The notes beneath the pieces were generated by a model that saw nothing but the letters and a program-made list of their open reading frames with translations, was not told the DNA's origin and made no database searches. This document shows positions 51,002 to 60,254 of a DNA stretch of 64,000 nt, piece after piece. The number at the start of each line of letters is the position of its first letter. Positions within the stretch are counted from its first letter, which is position 1. Origin of the DNA: Micromonospora chaiyaphumensis (GTDB lineage Bacteria > Actinomycetota > Actinomycetes > Mycobacteriales > Micromonosporaceae); contig NZ_FMCS01000013.1 of the NCBI RefSeq assembly GCF_900091435.1, forward strand, positions 1 to 64,000. The letters are read 5' to 3'. The position numbers and the translations under genes are program-made.

Positions 51002-51220
51002 GTGTCGGCGGGGCTCGTGCTCGCTGCCCTGGCGCTGGCCGCCTGGGGGTCGCCGCCTCCGGCGCCCGGCACCGGGCCCACCGCCATCGCGGACTTCCCA
51101 GACGTCGACAAGCCGGCCCCGGAGCAGCAGTCGACTCCACCCAACCGACCACCAGGCACGGAACGCGCCGGTGGGCCGAGACGGCCCTGCATCGTCAGCG
51201 ATGATCGACAGGTGACTTGA
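51002..51220 (+). CDS. Possible small secreted, proline-rich peptide
   Basis: A GTG directly after the Clp fragment opens a 72-codon frame with a signal-peptide-like beginning (VSAGLVLAALALAAWGSPPP) and a Pro-rich tail. There is no clear ribosome site. It could be the truncated 5' end of a secreted-protein gene joined here by recombination. Confidence 0.3.
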   Translation: MSAGLVLAALALAAWGSPPPAPGTGPTAIADFPDVDKPAPEQQSTPPNRPPGTERAGGPRRPCIVSDDRQVT

Positions 51221-51312
51221 GCAACTTTCACTACTAGCGTCGGTCGGATCTGGACAGTCACTACTCGGGGAGGACGTCCAATGCTCCGCCCACACCACCA
51301 CCAGAGCGCCCG

Positions 51313-53646
51313 ATGAGGGCGCGTTTGTTCACGGCAGCAGCCGCCACCATCGGGCTGGTCGCCGCCGGCCTCACCATCAACGGCGGCACCGCCTCCGCCC
51401 ACGGCAACGGCTACTCCGCCCTGATCCAGCGCGCCTCCTACGGCGTACCGCACATCACCGCACAGAACTTCGCCAGCCTCGGCTACGGCGTCGGCTACGC
51501 CCAGGCCGAGGACAACATCTGCCTGATCGCCGAGCAGATGGTCACCGTCCGCGCCGAGCGGTCCCGCCGGTTCGGTGCGACCACCAGCAACGTCACCAGC
51601 GACCTGTTCCAGCAGAAGGCCATCGACGCCCGCGCAGCCGACCACTGGCTCACCGGCCCGCGCGACGGCATCCACGCACCCTCCAACGAGGTACGCGACC
51701 AGATCCGCGGCTTCGTCGCCGGCTACAACGCCTACCTCCGCGACGCCAAGAACAAGATCACCGACCCGGCCTGCAAAGGGAAGGACTGGGTACGCCCGAT
51801 CACCGAGCTGGACATGTGGCGGGCGAACTGGACGCGCATGATCCGGGCCAGCTCCGGCGCGCTCGCCGACGGCATCGTCGCCGCCGCGCCGCCCGGCGCC
51901 GGCGGAACCGCGAGCGCCCCGCAGGCCGAAGCCGTCGTCGCCGCCCGCGACGGCGCGCCGGCCGGGGTGGGCAGCAACGCGTACGGCCTGGGCCGCGACG
52001 CCACCGCCAGCGGCGCCGGCATCCTGCTCGCGAACCCGCACTTCCCGTGGGACGGCGGCGAGCGCTTCTACCGGATGCACCTCAAGGTGCCCGGCCGATA
52101 CGACGTGGAGGGCGCGGCCCTGGTCGGCGACCCGATCGTCGAGATCGGCCACAACGGCCGGATCGCCTGGTCGCACACCGTCTCCACCGCCCGCCGCTTC
52201 GTCTGGCACCGGCTCACGCTGGTGCCCGGCGACCCGACCAGCTACCTCTACGACGGCCAGCCCCGGAAGATGACCTCCCGCACCGTCACCGTCCAGACGC
52301 CGGGCGGCCCGGTCACCCGTACCTTCTACGACACCCACTTCGGCCCGGTCGTCGTGGTGCCGGGCACCTTCGACTGGACGGCGCAGGCCGCGTACGCGAT
52401 CACCGACGTCAACGCCGCCAACAACCGCGCACTCGACGGCTGGCTCGCCATGGGCCGGGCGAAGTCGGTGGGTGAGCTGCGGGCGGTGCTGGACCGGCGG
52501 CAGTTCCTGCCCTGGGTCAACGTCATCGCCGCCGACCGCGACGGCAATGCCCTCTACGCCGACCACTCCGTCGTGCCCCGGGTCACCGGATCCCTCGCGG
52601 CCGCCTGCATCCCGGCCCCCTTCCAAGCCCTGTACACGAGCAGTGGCCAGGCCGTCCTCGACGGCTCCCGCTCCGCCTGCGAGCTGGGCCGCGACCCGGA
52701 CGCCGCGGTGCCCGGCATCCTCGGCCCGGGCAACCTGCCCGCGCTGGTCCGCGCCGACTACGTGACCAACTCCAACGACAGCTACTGGCTGGCCAACCCG
52801 GCCCACCCGATGGAGGGGTATCCGCGCATCATCGGCGACGAGCGGACGCCGCGTAGCCTGCGGACCCGGCTCGGCGTGCACCAGGTGCAGCAGCGGATCG
52901 CCGGGACCGACGGGCTCCCCGGCAAGGGCTTCACCACCGGCAAGCTGTGGGACGTGACGTTCGGCGACCGGGCGTACGGCGGTGAACTGGTCCGCGACGA
53001 CCTGGTCCGGATCTGCGAGGCGCAGCCGACGGCCACCGCCTCCGACGGCACCACCGTCGACCTGACCGCGGCCTGCGCCGCCCTGCGCGGCTGGGACCTG
53101 AAGGTCAACCTCGACAGCCGGGGTGCGCACCTGTTCACCGAGTTCGCCCTGGCCGGCGGCCTGCGCTTCGCCGACCCGTTCGACCCGGCCGCCCCGCTCA
53201 CCACGCCGAGCCGGCTCGCCGTCGACGACCCGAGGGTACGCACCGCCCTCGCCAACGCGGTCCGCAAGCTGAACGGCATCCCGCTCGACGCGCGCCTCGG
53301 CGACATCCAGACCGAGCCGCGCGGCGCCGCGCGCATCCCGATCCACGGCGGCCGCGCGGAAGCCGGCGTCTTCAACATGATCATCGGGGTGCTGCAGCCC
53401 GGCGTCGGCTACGCGAAGGTGCAGCACGGCTCGTCGTTCGTGATGGCCGTCGAGCTGGGCCGCAACGGGCCGTCGGGCCGGCAGATCCTGACCTACTCAC
53501 AGTCGGCCAACCCGAACTCGCCCTGGTACGCCGACCAGACCCGGCTGTACTCGGACAAGGGCTGGGACACCATCAAGTACACCGAGAAGCAGCTGCGCAC
53601 CGACCCGAACCTGGTCACGTACCGGGTGGGGGAGCGGCGTCACTGA
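51313..53646 (+). CDS. Secreted penicillin-acylase-family (N-terminal nucleophile) amidohydrolase
   Basis: A 777-residue precursor. It has a signal peptide (MRARLFTAAAATIGLVAAGL, cleavage after ASA near residue 30), an alpha-subunit region (YGVPHITAQNFASLGYGVGY; RAADHWLTGPRDGI), a linker, and a beta subunit beginning at Ser221 in AGVGSNAYGLGRDAT, the autocatalytic cleavage site and nucleophile. Downstream, GHNGRIAWSHTVSTARRF and the Asn in YVTNSNDSYWLANP are family elements. It is closest in look to aculeacin-A/AHL acylases, which remove long acyl chains from lipopeptides, echinocandins or homoserine lactones. It stands alone with a terminator after it. Confidence 0.9.
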   Translation: MRARLFTAAAATIGLVAAGLTINGGTASAHGNGYSALIQRASYGVPHITAQNFASLGYGVGYAQAEDNICLIAEQMVTVRAERSRRFGATTSNVTSDLFQQKAIDARAADHWLTGPRDGIHAPSNEVRDQIRGFVAGYNAYLRDAKNKITDPACKGKDWVRPITELDMWRANWTRMIRASSGALADGIVAAAPPGAGGTASAPQAEAVVAARDGAPAGVGSNAYGLGRDATASGAGILLANPHFPWDGGERFYRMHLKVPGRYDVEGAALVGDPIVEIGHNGRIAWSHTVSTARRFVWHRLTLVPGDPTSYLYDGQPRKMTSRTVTVQTPGGPVTRTFYDTHFGPVVVVPGTFDWTAQAAYAITDVNAANNRALDGWLAMGRAKSVGELRAVLDRRQFLPWVNVIAADRDGNALYADHSVVPRVTGSLAAACIPAPFQALYTSSGQAVLDGSRSACELGRDPDAAVPGILGPGNLPALVRADYVTNSNDSYWLANPAHPMEGYPRIIGDERTPRSLRTRLGVHQVQQRIAGTDGLPGKGFTTGKLWDVTFGDRAYGGELVRDDLVRICEAQPTATASDGTTVDLTAACAALRGWDLKVNLDSRGAHLFTEFALAGGLRFADPFDPAAPLTTPSRLAVDDPRVRTALANAVRKLNGIPLDARLGDIQTEPRGAARIPIHGGRAEAGVFNMIIGVLQPGVGYAKVQHGSSFVMAVELGRNGPSGRQILTYSQSANPNSPWYADQTRLYSDKGWDTIKYTEKQLRTDPNLVTYRVGERRH

Positions 53647-53669
53647 CCGCCCCGGCGGAGACTCCGAGC

Positions 53670-53701
53670 CCCGGCGGCCGGCCAACCGGCCGGCCGCCGG
53701 G
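53670..53701 (+). terminator. Terminator hairpin after the acylase gene
   Basis: A perfect 14-bp stem (53670-53683 with 53688-53701) around AACC, 24 bases after the stop at 53646. Confidence 0.8.
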
Positions 53702-53834
53702 CCGATTCTGAACCCGCTGTGCAGGGCGAGGATCGAAGCCCTGGACAAGAGGTTGTCGCTCAGCGGCTGGCCTTCGCCATCAGTTCCGCCGTGCTCGTGC
53801 GCGACGGCAGCCGCACCGGCGTAGGGTCGGCAGC

Positions 53835-54383
53835 GTGGTAGGGGCGGAGCGTCGATACCGCTACGTCGGCCCGGCGGACGTGCAGGCGTCCGTCGCCGGC
53901 GCGCCCGAGGGCTGGCCCGTCCGATCGCCGGGCGATCTCGACACCTACCTGGCGGCCGCGGATCCGCGCGACCGTGACGAGCCGTTCACCTACGTCGTCG
54001 ACACCGCCGGTACGTTACGGCTCGCGCCGAGACGCAGCGAGCACGTCGCCTGCGCCGGCGGCGGGGAGGTCCTCGGTGCCGGGGAGATCGGCTTCGCCGG
54101 TGAGCGGGGCGGCTGGGTAGTCACCGAGGTCAGCAACCACTCCACCGGGTACTGCCCCGATCCCACCTCGTGGACGGCGGTGGCGGGCGCCCTCGACCGC
54201 GCGGACATCGACCGCCCGGACGGCTTCACCGTGGCCGTCGTCTTCCGGCGCTGCCTCGACTGCGGCGAGCGCAACCTGATCCGGGACGACGACTACGTCT
54301 GCGCGCTCTGCGGTGCCGAGCTGCCGGAGGATGTGGAACCCCGGCTGGCGGCACAGCCGTCGACCGACCAGCGTCCCCGGTGA
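53835..54383 (+). CDS. Unknown protein with C-terminal zinc ribbon
   Basis: A 182-residue protein. The N-terminal 115 residues (RYRYVGPADVQASVAGAPEG; FTYVVDTAGTLRLAPRRSEH) form a mixed domain that I do not recognise. Residues about 135-165 hold two CxxC knuckles (FRRCLDCGERNLI and YVCALCGAELP), a zinc ribbon. TAGGGT (53822-53827), typical of actinobacterial -10 elements, lies 8 bases before GTG 53835, so the message may be leaderless. Function unknown. Confidence 0.75.
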   Translation: MVGAERRYRYVGPADVQASVAGAPEGWPVRSPGDLDTYLAAADPRDRDEPFTYVVDTAGTLRLAPRRSEHVACAGGGEVLGAGEIGFAGERGGWVVTEVSNHSTGYCPDPTSWTAVAGALDRADIDRPDGFTVAVVFRRCLDCGERNLIRDDDYVCALCGAELPEDVEPRLAAQPSTDQRPR

Positions 54384-54715
54384 CGACCGAACTGGCTGAT
54401 CGTCACCTCCGCCAGGCCTGCGCCATGCGCTCGGTCAGCAAAGTCCGCCCGTCTTGCCGGCGACCGCCGCGTGCGGGACGTGCCCATCCGGCGTAAGAAC
54501 CCCTGAGGGTCCCTAAGAAACACTAGGGAGTCGGAACGCGTCGATCTTGCCGACGGGTTCCTGTCAGGTTGGGTTTTCGCAGCTCAGACAGCTGACAGGG
54601 CAGACCGGCAAGGCGCGTTTGGGGCCTCGAATCGCCGACGCTCCCAACCGAGGCCCCAATGCCGCACCCAGCCGAGCCCTCACACGCGCCGACACCCTGC
54701 GCTGATGCCCAACCC
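54384..54715. other. Gene-free stretch with two hairpins
   Basis: 332 bases without a gene. TCCCTA/TAGGGA (54510-54515 with 54524-54529) and TTGGGGCCTCG/CGAGGCCCCAA (54619-54629 with 54649-54659) can form hairpins. The first could end the gene stopping at 54383, the second is 11 bp with a 19-base loop. Nothing else recognised. Confidence 0.5.
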
Positions 54716-54830
54716 TCAGCGGCCGGTCCAGGTGGGCACCTGGACCAGGTGCCCTCGCGGTCGCACAGGCAGGCCGAGCGCACGGCCTACCCAGGCCCGG
54801 CCGGCGGTCGCGGCCACCACCACCTCGGCC
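54716..54830 (-). pseudogene. C-terminal remnant of a VOC-family gene
   Basis: On the minus strand this piece ends with LVQVPTWTGR and a TGA at 54718-54716. It closely parallels the last 38 codons of the intact VOC gene at 58094 (ELVVAEATDRPGWGVRS...GNLVEVQTWTAG); the DNA CGGCC-GTCCAGGT-GCACCT-GACCAGGT-GCCCTC is shared with few changes. The rest of the gene is missing; the YCII gene ends directly upstream at 54831. So a second VOC gene was here and was cut down by the rearrangement that brought the neighbour. Confidence 0.75.
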
Positions 54831-55166
54831 TTACGGTGCCTCCCGCAACGGCCAAACCTCGACGACTCCCTGCGCGACCGCGCACGGCGTCCTCGACGCG
54901 ATCTGGGTGGCTTCCTCCAGCGTCTCCGCCTCGATGATCGCGAATCCGGCCACCGGCAGATCGGAGGACAGGAACGAGCCGCTCTGCACGGTCATGCCGG
55001 CGCCGTTGAGGTTCCGTACCTGTACGGGGGAGTCAGCAATGCCCATCACGGTGCCGGCCTCGCGCAGGCGCATGTCATGGGCGTGCGCCTCGTCGAGTAC
55101 CGCAGCGTCGGTGCTGTCGTAGCCCTTCTGGTCCCCGTATCCGATCGTCACGAATCTCGCCACCAC
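54831..55166 (-). CDS. YCII-family (YciI-like) protein
   Basis: A 111-residue ferredoxin-like-fold protein (VVARFVTIGYGDQKGYDSTD; AHAHDMRLREAGTVMGIADS; LPVAGFAIIEAETLEEATQI) of the YciI/YCII family. It lacks the DGPF tetrapeptide of the sigma-partner proteins elsewhere in the window. The end of the coding region runs into the VOC remnant. GTG 55166 has AAGGGAG a few bases upstream; GTG 55163 is the next codon. Function unknown. Confidence 0.85.
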   Translation of the reverse strand: MVARFVTIGYGDQKGYDSTDAAVLDEAHAHDMRLREAGTVMGIADSPVQVRNLNGAGMTVQSGSFLSSDLPVAGFAIIEAETLEEATQIASRTPCAVAQGVVEVWPLREAP

Positions 55167-55367
55167 AGGCTCCCTTCTGGTTGCCACGGAAATCGTCCCT
55201 CTTTCAGTGCCCATCGTGGCCACGGCGAACCAGAACCGCCGCCTCGCCCGCCACCACCACACCTGAAATCCCTTACCTACCAGGCCCTTAGATCCACAGA
55301 CCTGTGATGGGGCGGCGGGCGAACGATCGTGGCGCGTACGGTGTGGGCCGACTCGAAGGAGACTCGG

Positions 55368-55928
55368 ATGGCCGTCCGACCGCGGCGCAAGCCCAACAAG
55401 GTGCGCTTCTTCGCCATGTTCGCCGGGCTGATCGTCGTCGGCCTCGGCCTGGTCTACGGGCTTCACTTTGTGGCGAACCCGTGGGCCCTGGCGCTGCCGG
55501 GCAGGCCGGCGCTGACCGGCTACTGGCAGGGCGTGGTGCCGTACGGCCCCGGCGACGACCGGCGGATCGTGCTGCACCTGACCGACGACGAGCCCAGCGC
55601 GACCGACCGATGCGGCGACTGCCCCGATCTTCAGGGCGGCATCAAGGTCTGCCAAGCGGAGCGGGCCGAGACCTACGAGATCTGGGGGGACACGCTCAAC
55701 TACCGCGGCACCCGCTTCTCGCTGCACACCCGCTCGCACGACGAGGGGCCGGGCCTGCGCCTGAACGAACTCGACGGCGACTGGGACGGCGACCTGCTCC
55801 GGATCCGGACGTCGTTCACCACGCTCGCCGCTGATGGCACGGTCGCCGCCGGATCCGGTTCACCGACGGCTTCGTTCGACATGACCCGGGCCGACGAGGC
55901 CGATTTCGACGACCCTTCGTGCCGGTGA
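55368..55928 (+). CDS. Unknown membrane-anchored protein
   Basis: A 186-residue protein with a basic N-terminus (AVRPRRKPNKVRFF), one membrane helix (AMFAGLIVVGLGLVYGLHFV), and an extracellular beta-rich domain of about 145 residues (LTGYWQGVVPYGPGDDRRIV; EIWGDTLNYRGTRFSLHTRS) with two CxxC-like cysteines (DRCGDCPDLQGGIKVC). It may be a lipocalin-like barrel. AAGGAG lies 7 bases before ATG 55368. No known family recognised. Confidence 0.75.
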   Translation: MAVRPRRKPNKVRFFAMFAGLIVVGLGLVYGLHFVANPWALALPGRPALTGYWQGVVPYGPGDDRRIVLHLTDDEPSATDRCGDCPDLQGGIKVCQAERAETYEIWGDTLNYRGTRFSLHTRSHDEGPGLRLNELDGDWDGDLLRIRTSFTTLAADGTVAAGSGSPTASFDMTRADEADFDDPSCR

Positions 55929-56113
55929 GGGCGAGTCCACAGCGCCTCTTGCTCCTGTGAGCTGGTCCGTCCGCAAACCGGACGCAACGCATGGCGGGGC
56001 GGGCGGCGGCTGCCAACCGTCCGCGCGCGACCGGGGCGCTCCCCGGCCCCCGAGGGTTTGCTGGCTCCGTCGGCGGGAAGCTTGCGGATTTGCGGCAACA
56101 GGGAGGGATTCCC

Positions 56114-56977
56114 ATGACACCGACCAGCCCGCCCGGCGGCACGTTCCGGATGGGGGATCTGACGGTCACCCGAATGGGGTACGGCGCGATGCAGTTGGCC
56201 GGCCCACACGTCTTCGGTCCACCGGCCGACCGCGACGCCGCCGTCGCCGTGCTGCGCGAGGTCGTCGAGCTGAACATCAACCACATCGACACGTCCGACT
56301 ACTACGGCCCGTACGTCACCAATGAGATCATCCGGGAGGCCCTGCACCCGTACCCCGACGACCTGCACATCGTCACCAAGGTCGGGGCGCTGCGCGACGC
56401 CGAGGGCAACTGGCCGCCGGCCCTAGCTCCGGAACAGCTCCGCCAGGCCGTACACGACAACCTGCGCCGCCTCGGCCTCGACGTGATCGACGTGGTCAAC
56501 CTGCGCGTCGGCGGGTTCGACCGGCCCACGCCCGGCTCGATCGAGGAGCCGTTCACGGTCCTCGCTGAGCTGCAACAGCAGGGGCTGATCCGGCACCTCG
56601 GGCTCAGCACCGTCAATGCCGAGCAGGTCGCCGAGGCGCAGTCCATCGCGCCGGTGGTGTGCGTGCAGAACTTCTACAACATCGCCAACCGCGACGACGA
56701 CCCGCTCGTCGACTCCCTCGCGGCGCAGGGCATCGCCTACGTGCCCTACTTCCCGCTCGGCGGCTTCACTCAGCTGCAGTCCGAGGAACTGAACGCCGTC
56801 GCGGCCCGCCTGGAGGCCACCCCACTGGCGGTGGCGCTGGCGTGGCTGCTGCACCGGTCCCCGAACATCCTGCTCATCCCCGGCACCGCCTCCGTCGCGC
56901 ACCTGCGCGAGAACGTCGCCGCCGCCGCGCTGGCCCTCCCCGACGACGCCCTGACCGAACTGAACGTCATCGACTGA
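56114..56977 (+). CDS. Aldo/keto reductase
   Basis: A 287-residue TIM-barrel oxidoreductase of the AKR family: RMGYGAMQLAGPHVFGPPAD, ELNINHIDTSDYYGPYVTNE (with the catalytic Asp and Tyr), HIVTKVG with the lysine, and the NADPH-binding LLIPGTASVAHLRENVAAAA near the C-terminus. It lacks the usual His in strand 4 context (VVNLRVGG, where many AKRs have H), as in the oxidoreductase YakC/pyridoxal-reductase-like subgroup. GGGAGGG lies a few bases before the ATG at 56114. Confidence 0.92.
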   Translation: MTPTSPPGGTFRMGDLTVTRMGYGAMQLAGPHVFGPPADRDAAVAVLREVVELNINHIDTSDYYGPYVTNEIIREALHPYPDDLHIVTKVGALRDAEGNWPPALAPEQLRQAVHDNLRRLGLDVIDVVNLRVGGFDRPTPGSIEEPFTVLAELQQQGLIRHLGLSTVNAEQVAEAQSIAPVVCVQNFYNIANRDDDPLVDSLAAQGIAYVPYFPLGGFTQLQSEELNAVAARLEATPLAVALAWLLHRSPNILLIPGTASVAHLRENVAAAALALPDDALTELNVID

Positions 56978-57020
56978 CGGGCCACGTCAGGTGCGCCACC
57001 GCCTCAGCGACGGCACCGGC

Positions 57021-57947
57021 TCAGCGGGCTGCTCTCGCGATCAGCGGGATGCCTTCGCGGTAGGTCGGCACCGCCGGAGCCCAGCCCAGCTCGCGCTTGG
57101 CCTTGGCGTTGGAGACGCGCATCGAGGTGGTCATCATGGCGTGCGCGTACGGGATGGGCCGCAGCATCCAGCTCGGCACCCGCCACGGCCGGCGCGCCCC
57201 GAACGCGGCAGCGAGGGTGTCCAGGTAGTCGCCCCACCGCACCGGCTCGTCGTCGACGATGTTGTACGCCTGCCCGGCCCGCCCCTTCTCCAGCGCGGCC
57301 ACGGTCGCCGCGGCGGCGTCCTCCAGGTAGATGAAGTTGGCGTAGCCGCCCCCGGAGGGCACCGGCAGCCGGCGCTTGCGCACCAGGTTGACGATCATGT
57401 CGGTCATGCGGTCCTGCCCGTAGAAGAACCCGTAGCGCAGCGCGACGCCCTCCATCTCGTCGGCGGCGAACACCTGCTCCTCGGTGGCGCGGATCGCCGC
57501 CACCGCTTCGCCGAGCTTGCCGCCCACCGGCTCGGCGAACGGGTCGTCCTCGCTGATCACGCGCGGGCCGTGATCCCGGTAGCCGTAGCCGAGCACGATC
57601 GACTGGGTGAGAAAGCGGTGGGCGCCGACCGCCCGGGCCGCCGCGAGCAGGTTGGCCGTTCCAGTGGTACGCAGGGCGTTCGTACCCTGGAGCGCCTCAC
57701 CCATCTTCGTGGTGCCCAGCGCCGTCAACTCGTGGACGACCGCATCGGCCCGCACGTCCCGTACGGCGGCGAGCAGGTTCTCCCGATCCATCACGTCGGC
57801 CACCACGGCCTCGGCCCCGGCGTTACGCAGCCGCTCGGCGTTGCTCTGGCTGCGGCTGATCCCCACCACCTGATGGCCGGCGGCGATGAGCTGGCGGGTG
57901 AGCGGCCGACCGACGGCGCCGGAGGCGCCCGCGAGTAGAACTCTCAT
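57021..57947 (-). CDS. Extended SDR / NAD-dependent epimerase family protein
   Basis: A 308-residue protein with an N-terminal Rossmann motif GASGAVGRPLTRQLIAAGHQ, ADVMDRENLLAAVRDVRADA, and a variant active site in the sequence ALRYGFFYGQDR, where the usual Y-x3-K of SDRs is not seen at the normal place, so it may be an atypical or NmrA-like member. Probable role: oxidoreductase or epimerase on small molecules; no substrate predicted. It converges with the aldo/keto reductase, 44 bases apart. Confidence 0.88.
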   Translation of the reverse strand: MRVLLAGASGAVGRPLTRQLIAAGHQVVGISRSQSNAERLRNAGAEAVVADVMDRENLLAAVRDVRADAVVHELTALGTTKMGEALQGTNALRTTGTANLLAAARAVGAHRFLTQSIVLGYGYRDHGPRVISEDDPFAEPVGGKLGEAVAAIRATEEQVFAADEMEGVALRYGFFYGQDRMTDMIVNLVRKRRLPVPSGGGYANFIYLEDAAAATVAALEKGRAGQAYNIVDDEPVRWGDYLDTLAAAFGARRPWRVPSWMLRPIPYAHAMMTTSMRVSNAKAKRELGWAPAVPTYREGIPLIARAAR

Positions 57948-58093
57948 GGCTGGGCTTCCCTTCTGGAGGTGTCACCCGGGTAGACGAGCGACCGGCCACG
58001 CATGTGATGACCCGTCGGTGTGTCGTCCGCCTCGTCGCCCTGACGATCGAGGCCGGTGCCCGGCCAGATCGATGGGCGCAGTCGGGCGCACCC

Positions 58094-58453
58094 TCAGCCG
58101 GCCGTCCAGGTTTGCACCTCGACCAGGTTGCCCTCCGGGTCGCGCAGGTAGGCCGAACGCACGCCCCACCCGGGGCGGTCCGTGGCCTCGGCCACCACCA
58201 GCTCGGTCTGAAGGGCGGCGATGGTGGCGTCCACATCGGGTACGGGGATCACCACGAGCACTCCACCGTCACCGCGGCCCACCGGCAGCACCGCCTCCGC
58301 CGCGCGGCGGCCGAGGATCGCGAGGACCGTCTCGCCGTCCTGGTCGAAGCTGGCGTACTCGAAGTCCCGGACAACCGTTTCCGGCTCACCGAGCAGGTCG
58401 GTGTAAAAGCGCAGGGTGGCCGGAAAATTGTCGGCGACGACCCGGGCGTGCAC
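58094..58453 (-). CDS. Glyoxalase/VOC-fold protein (parent of the remnant at 54716)
   Basis: A 119-residue VOC protein: VHARVVADNFPATLRFYTDL, GGVLVVIPVPDVDATIAALQ, and AYLRDPEGNLVEVQTWTAG at the end. Family members bind a metal or antibiotic; the exact role is open. GTG 58453 is the start chosen by protein pattern; no strong ribosome site is visible. A degraded second copy of its last third is found at 54716-54830. It lies 146 bases from the SDR gene, same direction. Confidence 0.8.
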   Translation of the reverse strand: MHARVVADNFPATLRFYTDLLGEPETVVRDFEYASFDQDGETVLAILGRRAAEAVLPVGRGDGGVLVVIPVPDVDATIAALQTELVVAEATDRPGWGVRSAYLRDPEGNLVEVQTWTAG

Positions 58454-58662
58454 ACTCAGGCAGCCGACCCTAGTCCTGCGGTGCCGACGCAACTCGACGC
58501 CGTCGACTGGGGCCGACTTCAGCAGGGTGGATGAGCCGAGTGGCTCGATGGTGGCGGGACAGCCAGGTGCCGAGCCGCGGCGAATATGGGCAGCCAGGCG
58601 ACGTCCGCACCTGCACCCCCTCGGCCATCGACCAGGGCCGCTGACCGGCGTGCTCAGGCGAC

Positions 58663-59250
58663 TCAGGGTCCCACCGGAACCGGTCGAGGTCGATCCGACG
58701 GCGCTGTGGCCGTAGTGCGCCACCAGCGGCATGACGCCAGCGCGGCCAGCCCGGCGCCGGCGGTGTTGAGCAGTATGTCGTCCACGGAGGACACGCGGTC
58801 GAGCCGCAGGACGTACTGCGCGGCCTCGACCAGGAACGAGCAGCCGGCCGCGAGTGCGAGGATCCGCGGAACCGACGCCAGCGCCGCGAACCGCAGCGGG
58901 GCAAAGAACCCCAGCGCCGCGAACACCAGCAGGTTGCCGACGATCTGGACGGTCACCGTCAGCGGCCCGCCGGCGAGGATCGTGTGCAGGTCCCGCAGCG
59001 GTACCAGACTCACCCGACCACGGACGTCGCCGGCCCGGTCGCCCGGCAACATGATCATCCATACCCACGGCACCGTCCCGTAGACGATGCCGACCTCGGC
59101 CAGCGACATCCGCCACGCCGTCCTGGTGCCGGTGACCCTCCGGCGGCGCGCCAGAGCCCACACCGCCAGCGCGGCCAACGGCAGTGCGGCCACCGTGATG
59201 AGCACGACGCCGTTGAACGTACCGAGCAAGCCGTGCCAGCCCCGGATCAT
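58663..59250 (-). CDS. VanZ-like membrane protein
   Basis: A 195-residue protein with about five membrane helices. FVEAAQYVLRLDRVSSVDDILLNTAGA-like sequence near residue 150 (LVEAAQYVLRLDRVSSVDDI) is the VanZ family signature, with the conserved E-x-x-Q and D-x-x-x-N. VanZ of Tn1546 gives low teicoplanin resistance; most relatives have no known role. ATG 59250. It reads away from the OGG-fold gene. Confidence 0.88.
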   Translation of the reverse strand: MIRGWHGLLGTFNGVVLITVAALPLAALAVWALARRRRVTGTRTAWRMSLAEVGIVYGTVPWVWMIMLPGDRAGDVRGRVSLVPLRDLHTILAGGPLTVTVQIVGNLLVFAALGFFAPLRFAALASVPRILALAAGCSFLVEAAQYVLRLDRVSSVDDILLNTAGAGLAALASCRWWRTTATAPSDRPRPVPVGP

Positions 59251-59308
59251 GCCACCTCCGCTTCCGTCGAAGGCCGAGGCGCGGACGGCAGTTCAGCCGT
59301 CACGACAC

Positions 59309-59515
59309 ATGGATGAGCCGCGTGGCGCGAACGGGCCCCTGACCATCGTCATCAACCTACCGGCAGGGGCCGAGCTACAGCTTCAGCGCTTCGCTGATCA
59401 TGTGGCGGCGAATCTGCCCGACGGCCAAATCGGAAAACACGTCACCTTTCGGTGGGCGGGTAGCTGGTCGCCTGAACCGAGCTTGCCGGGAGGGTTGAAC
59501 CGAGGCGCGACGTGA
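59309..59515 (+). CDS. Possible small 68-residue protein
   Basis: From ATG 59309 a frame of 68 codons reads PLTIVINLPAGAELQLQRFA and NLPDGQIGKHVTFRWAGSWS, which looks more like real protein than the surrounding frames, with a strand-helix-strand pattern. No ribosome site precedes it. It fills most of an otherwise empty 350-base stretch between the VanZ and OGG-fold genes. Confidence 0.35.
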   Translation: MDEPRGANGPLTIVINLPAGAELQLQRFADHVAANLPDGQIGKHVTFRWAGSWSPEPSLPGGLNRGAT

Positions 59516-59600
59516 TACCGCCACCTGCCGGGTCGGGGGCGGCCACCGCCCGGGCGCCGCCAATAGCGTCGGGGCATCCCCACACAGCGAGGAGGACGCC

Positions 59601-60254
59601 GTGAGCCAGCCGCCCAGCCCCGCGCTGCCCGGCGAGCCGAAGCCCGTCACCATGCACCCGGACAGGTGGCGCGAGGCGCTTCCACCGGACGCCTGGCCCG
59701 ACGGGTTCCCCGAGGCCGGCGAGGTGTGGCGGCGCGACGTCTTCGCCGTCGCCGAAGCCTGGCGTGCTGGCGAGGCGACTCCACGGCAGTTGCTGAGCGC
59801 GGTGCTGATGTGGGGCTACGGCCCGATCGGCTACGGCCCGTGGCGCACGCTGCGGTCACTGGAGGGCGATCCCGACGGCAAGCGGCTGGCACACGCCCTC
59901 GACGGCCTGCGCGCGCCCGCGCCGGACGAGGACGCCCTGCGGGCCGCCTACCAGCGCCTGCGTGATCCGAAGGGGTCCCGGCTGCCTCGGCTTGGTCCCG
60001 GGCTGTTCACCAAGCTGCTCTACTTCGCCGGTTACCGGCGCGGCGCGGGAGGTCGGCAGCCGCTCATCCTCGACCGCGTCGTTCGGAGCCGGCTACCCGT
60101 CGAGGCCGGCGTGCGACGCGAGTCCGGCTGGCTGTCGGAGGAGTGGCTCGCCTACCTGGGCTGGGCGGCCGATCAGGCGCACCGCCGGGGTGTCGAGCCC
60201 GACGAGGTGGAGATGGCGCTGTTCCACGACCGCTGGGGCTTCACGCCCGGCTGA
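59601..60254 (+). CDS. OGG-fold (8-oxoguanine-glycosylase-like, HhH) protein
   Basis: A 217-residue protein. SAVLMWGYGPIGYGPWRTLR, LGPGLFTKLLYFAGYRRGAG, LILDRVVRSRL and WLSEEWLAYLGWAADQAHRR match the actinobacterial family described as OGG-fold proteins, which keep the helix-hairpin-helix glycosylase shape. The catalytic Lys of OGG1 could be the one in FTKLLYF. Activity on oxidised bases is not proved. GTG 59601 follows GAGGAGGAC at good distance. The SF1 helicase gene starts 121 bases downstream in the same direction. Confidence 0.75.
   Translation: MSQPPSPALPGEPKPVTMHPDRWREALPPDAWPDGFPEAGEVWRRDVFAVAEAWRAGEATPRQLLSAVLMWGYGPIGYGPWRTLRSLEGDPDGKRLAHALDGLRAPAPDEDALRAAYQRLRDPKGSRLPRLGPGLFTKLLYFAGYRRGAGGRQPLILDRVVRSRLPVEAGVRRESGWLSEEWLAYLGWAADQAHRRGVEPDEVEMALFHDRWGFTPG

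Noticed and set aside
50878..53427. Minus-strand frame of more than 900 codons opposite the acylase
   Set aside because: No domains, His/Arg/Gly/Val-rich shadow; the acylase on the plus strand has a signal peptide and nucleophile.
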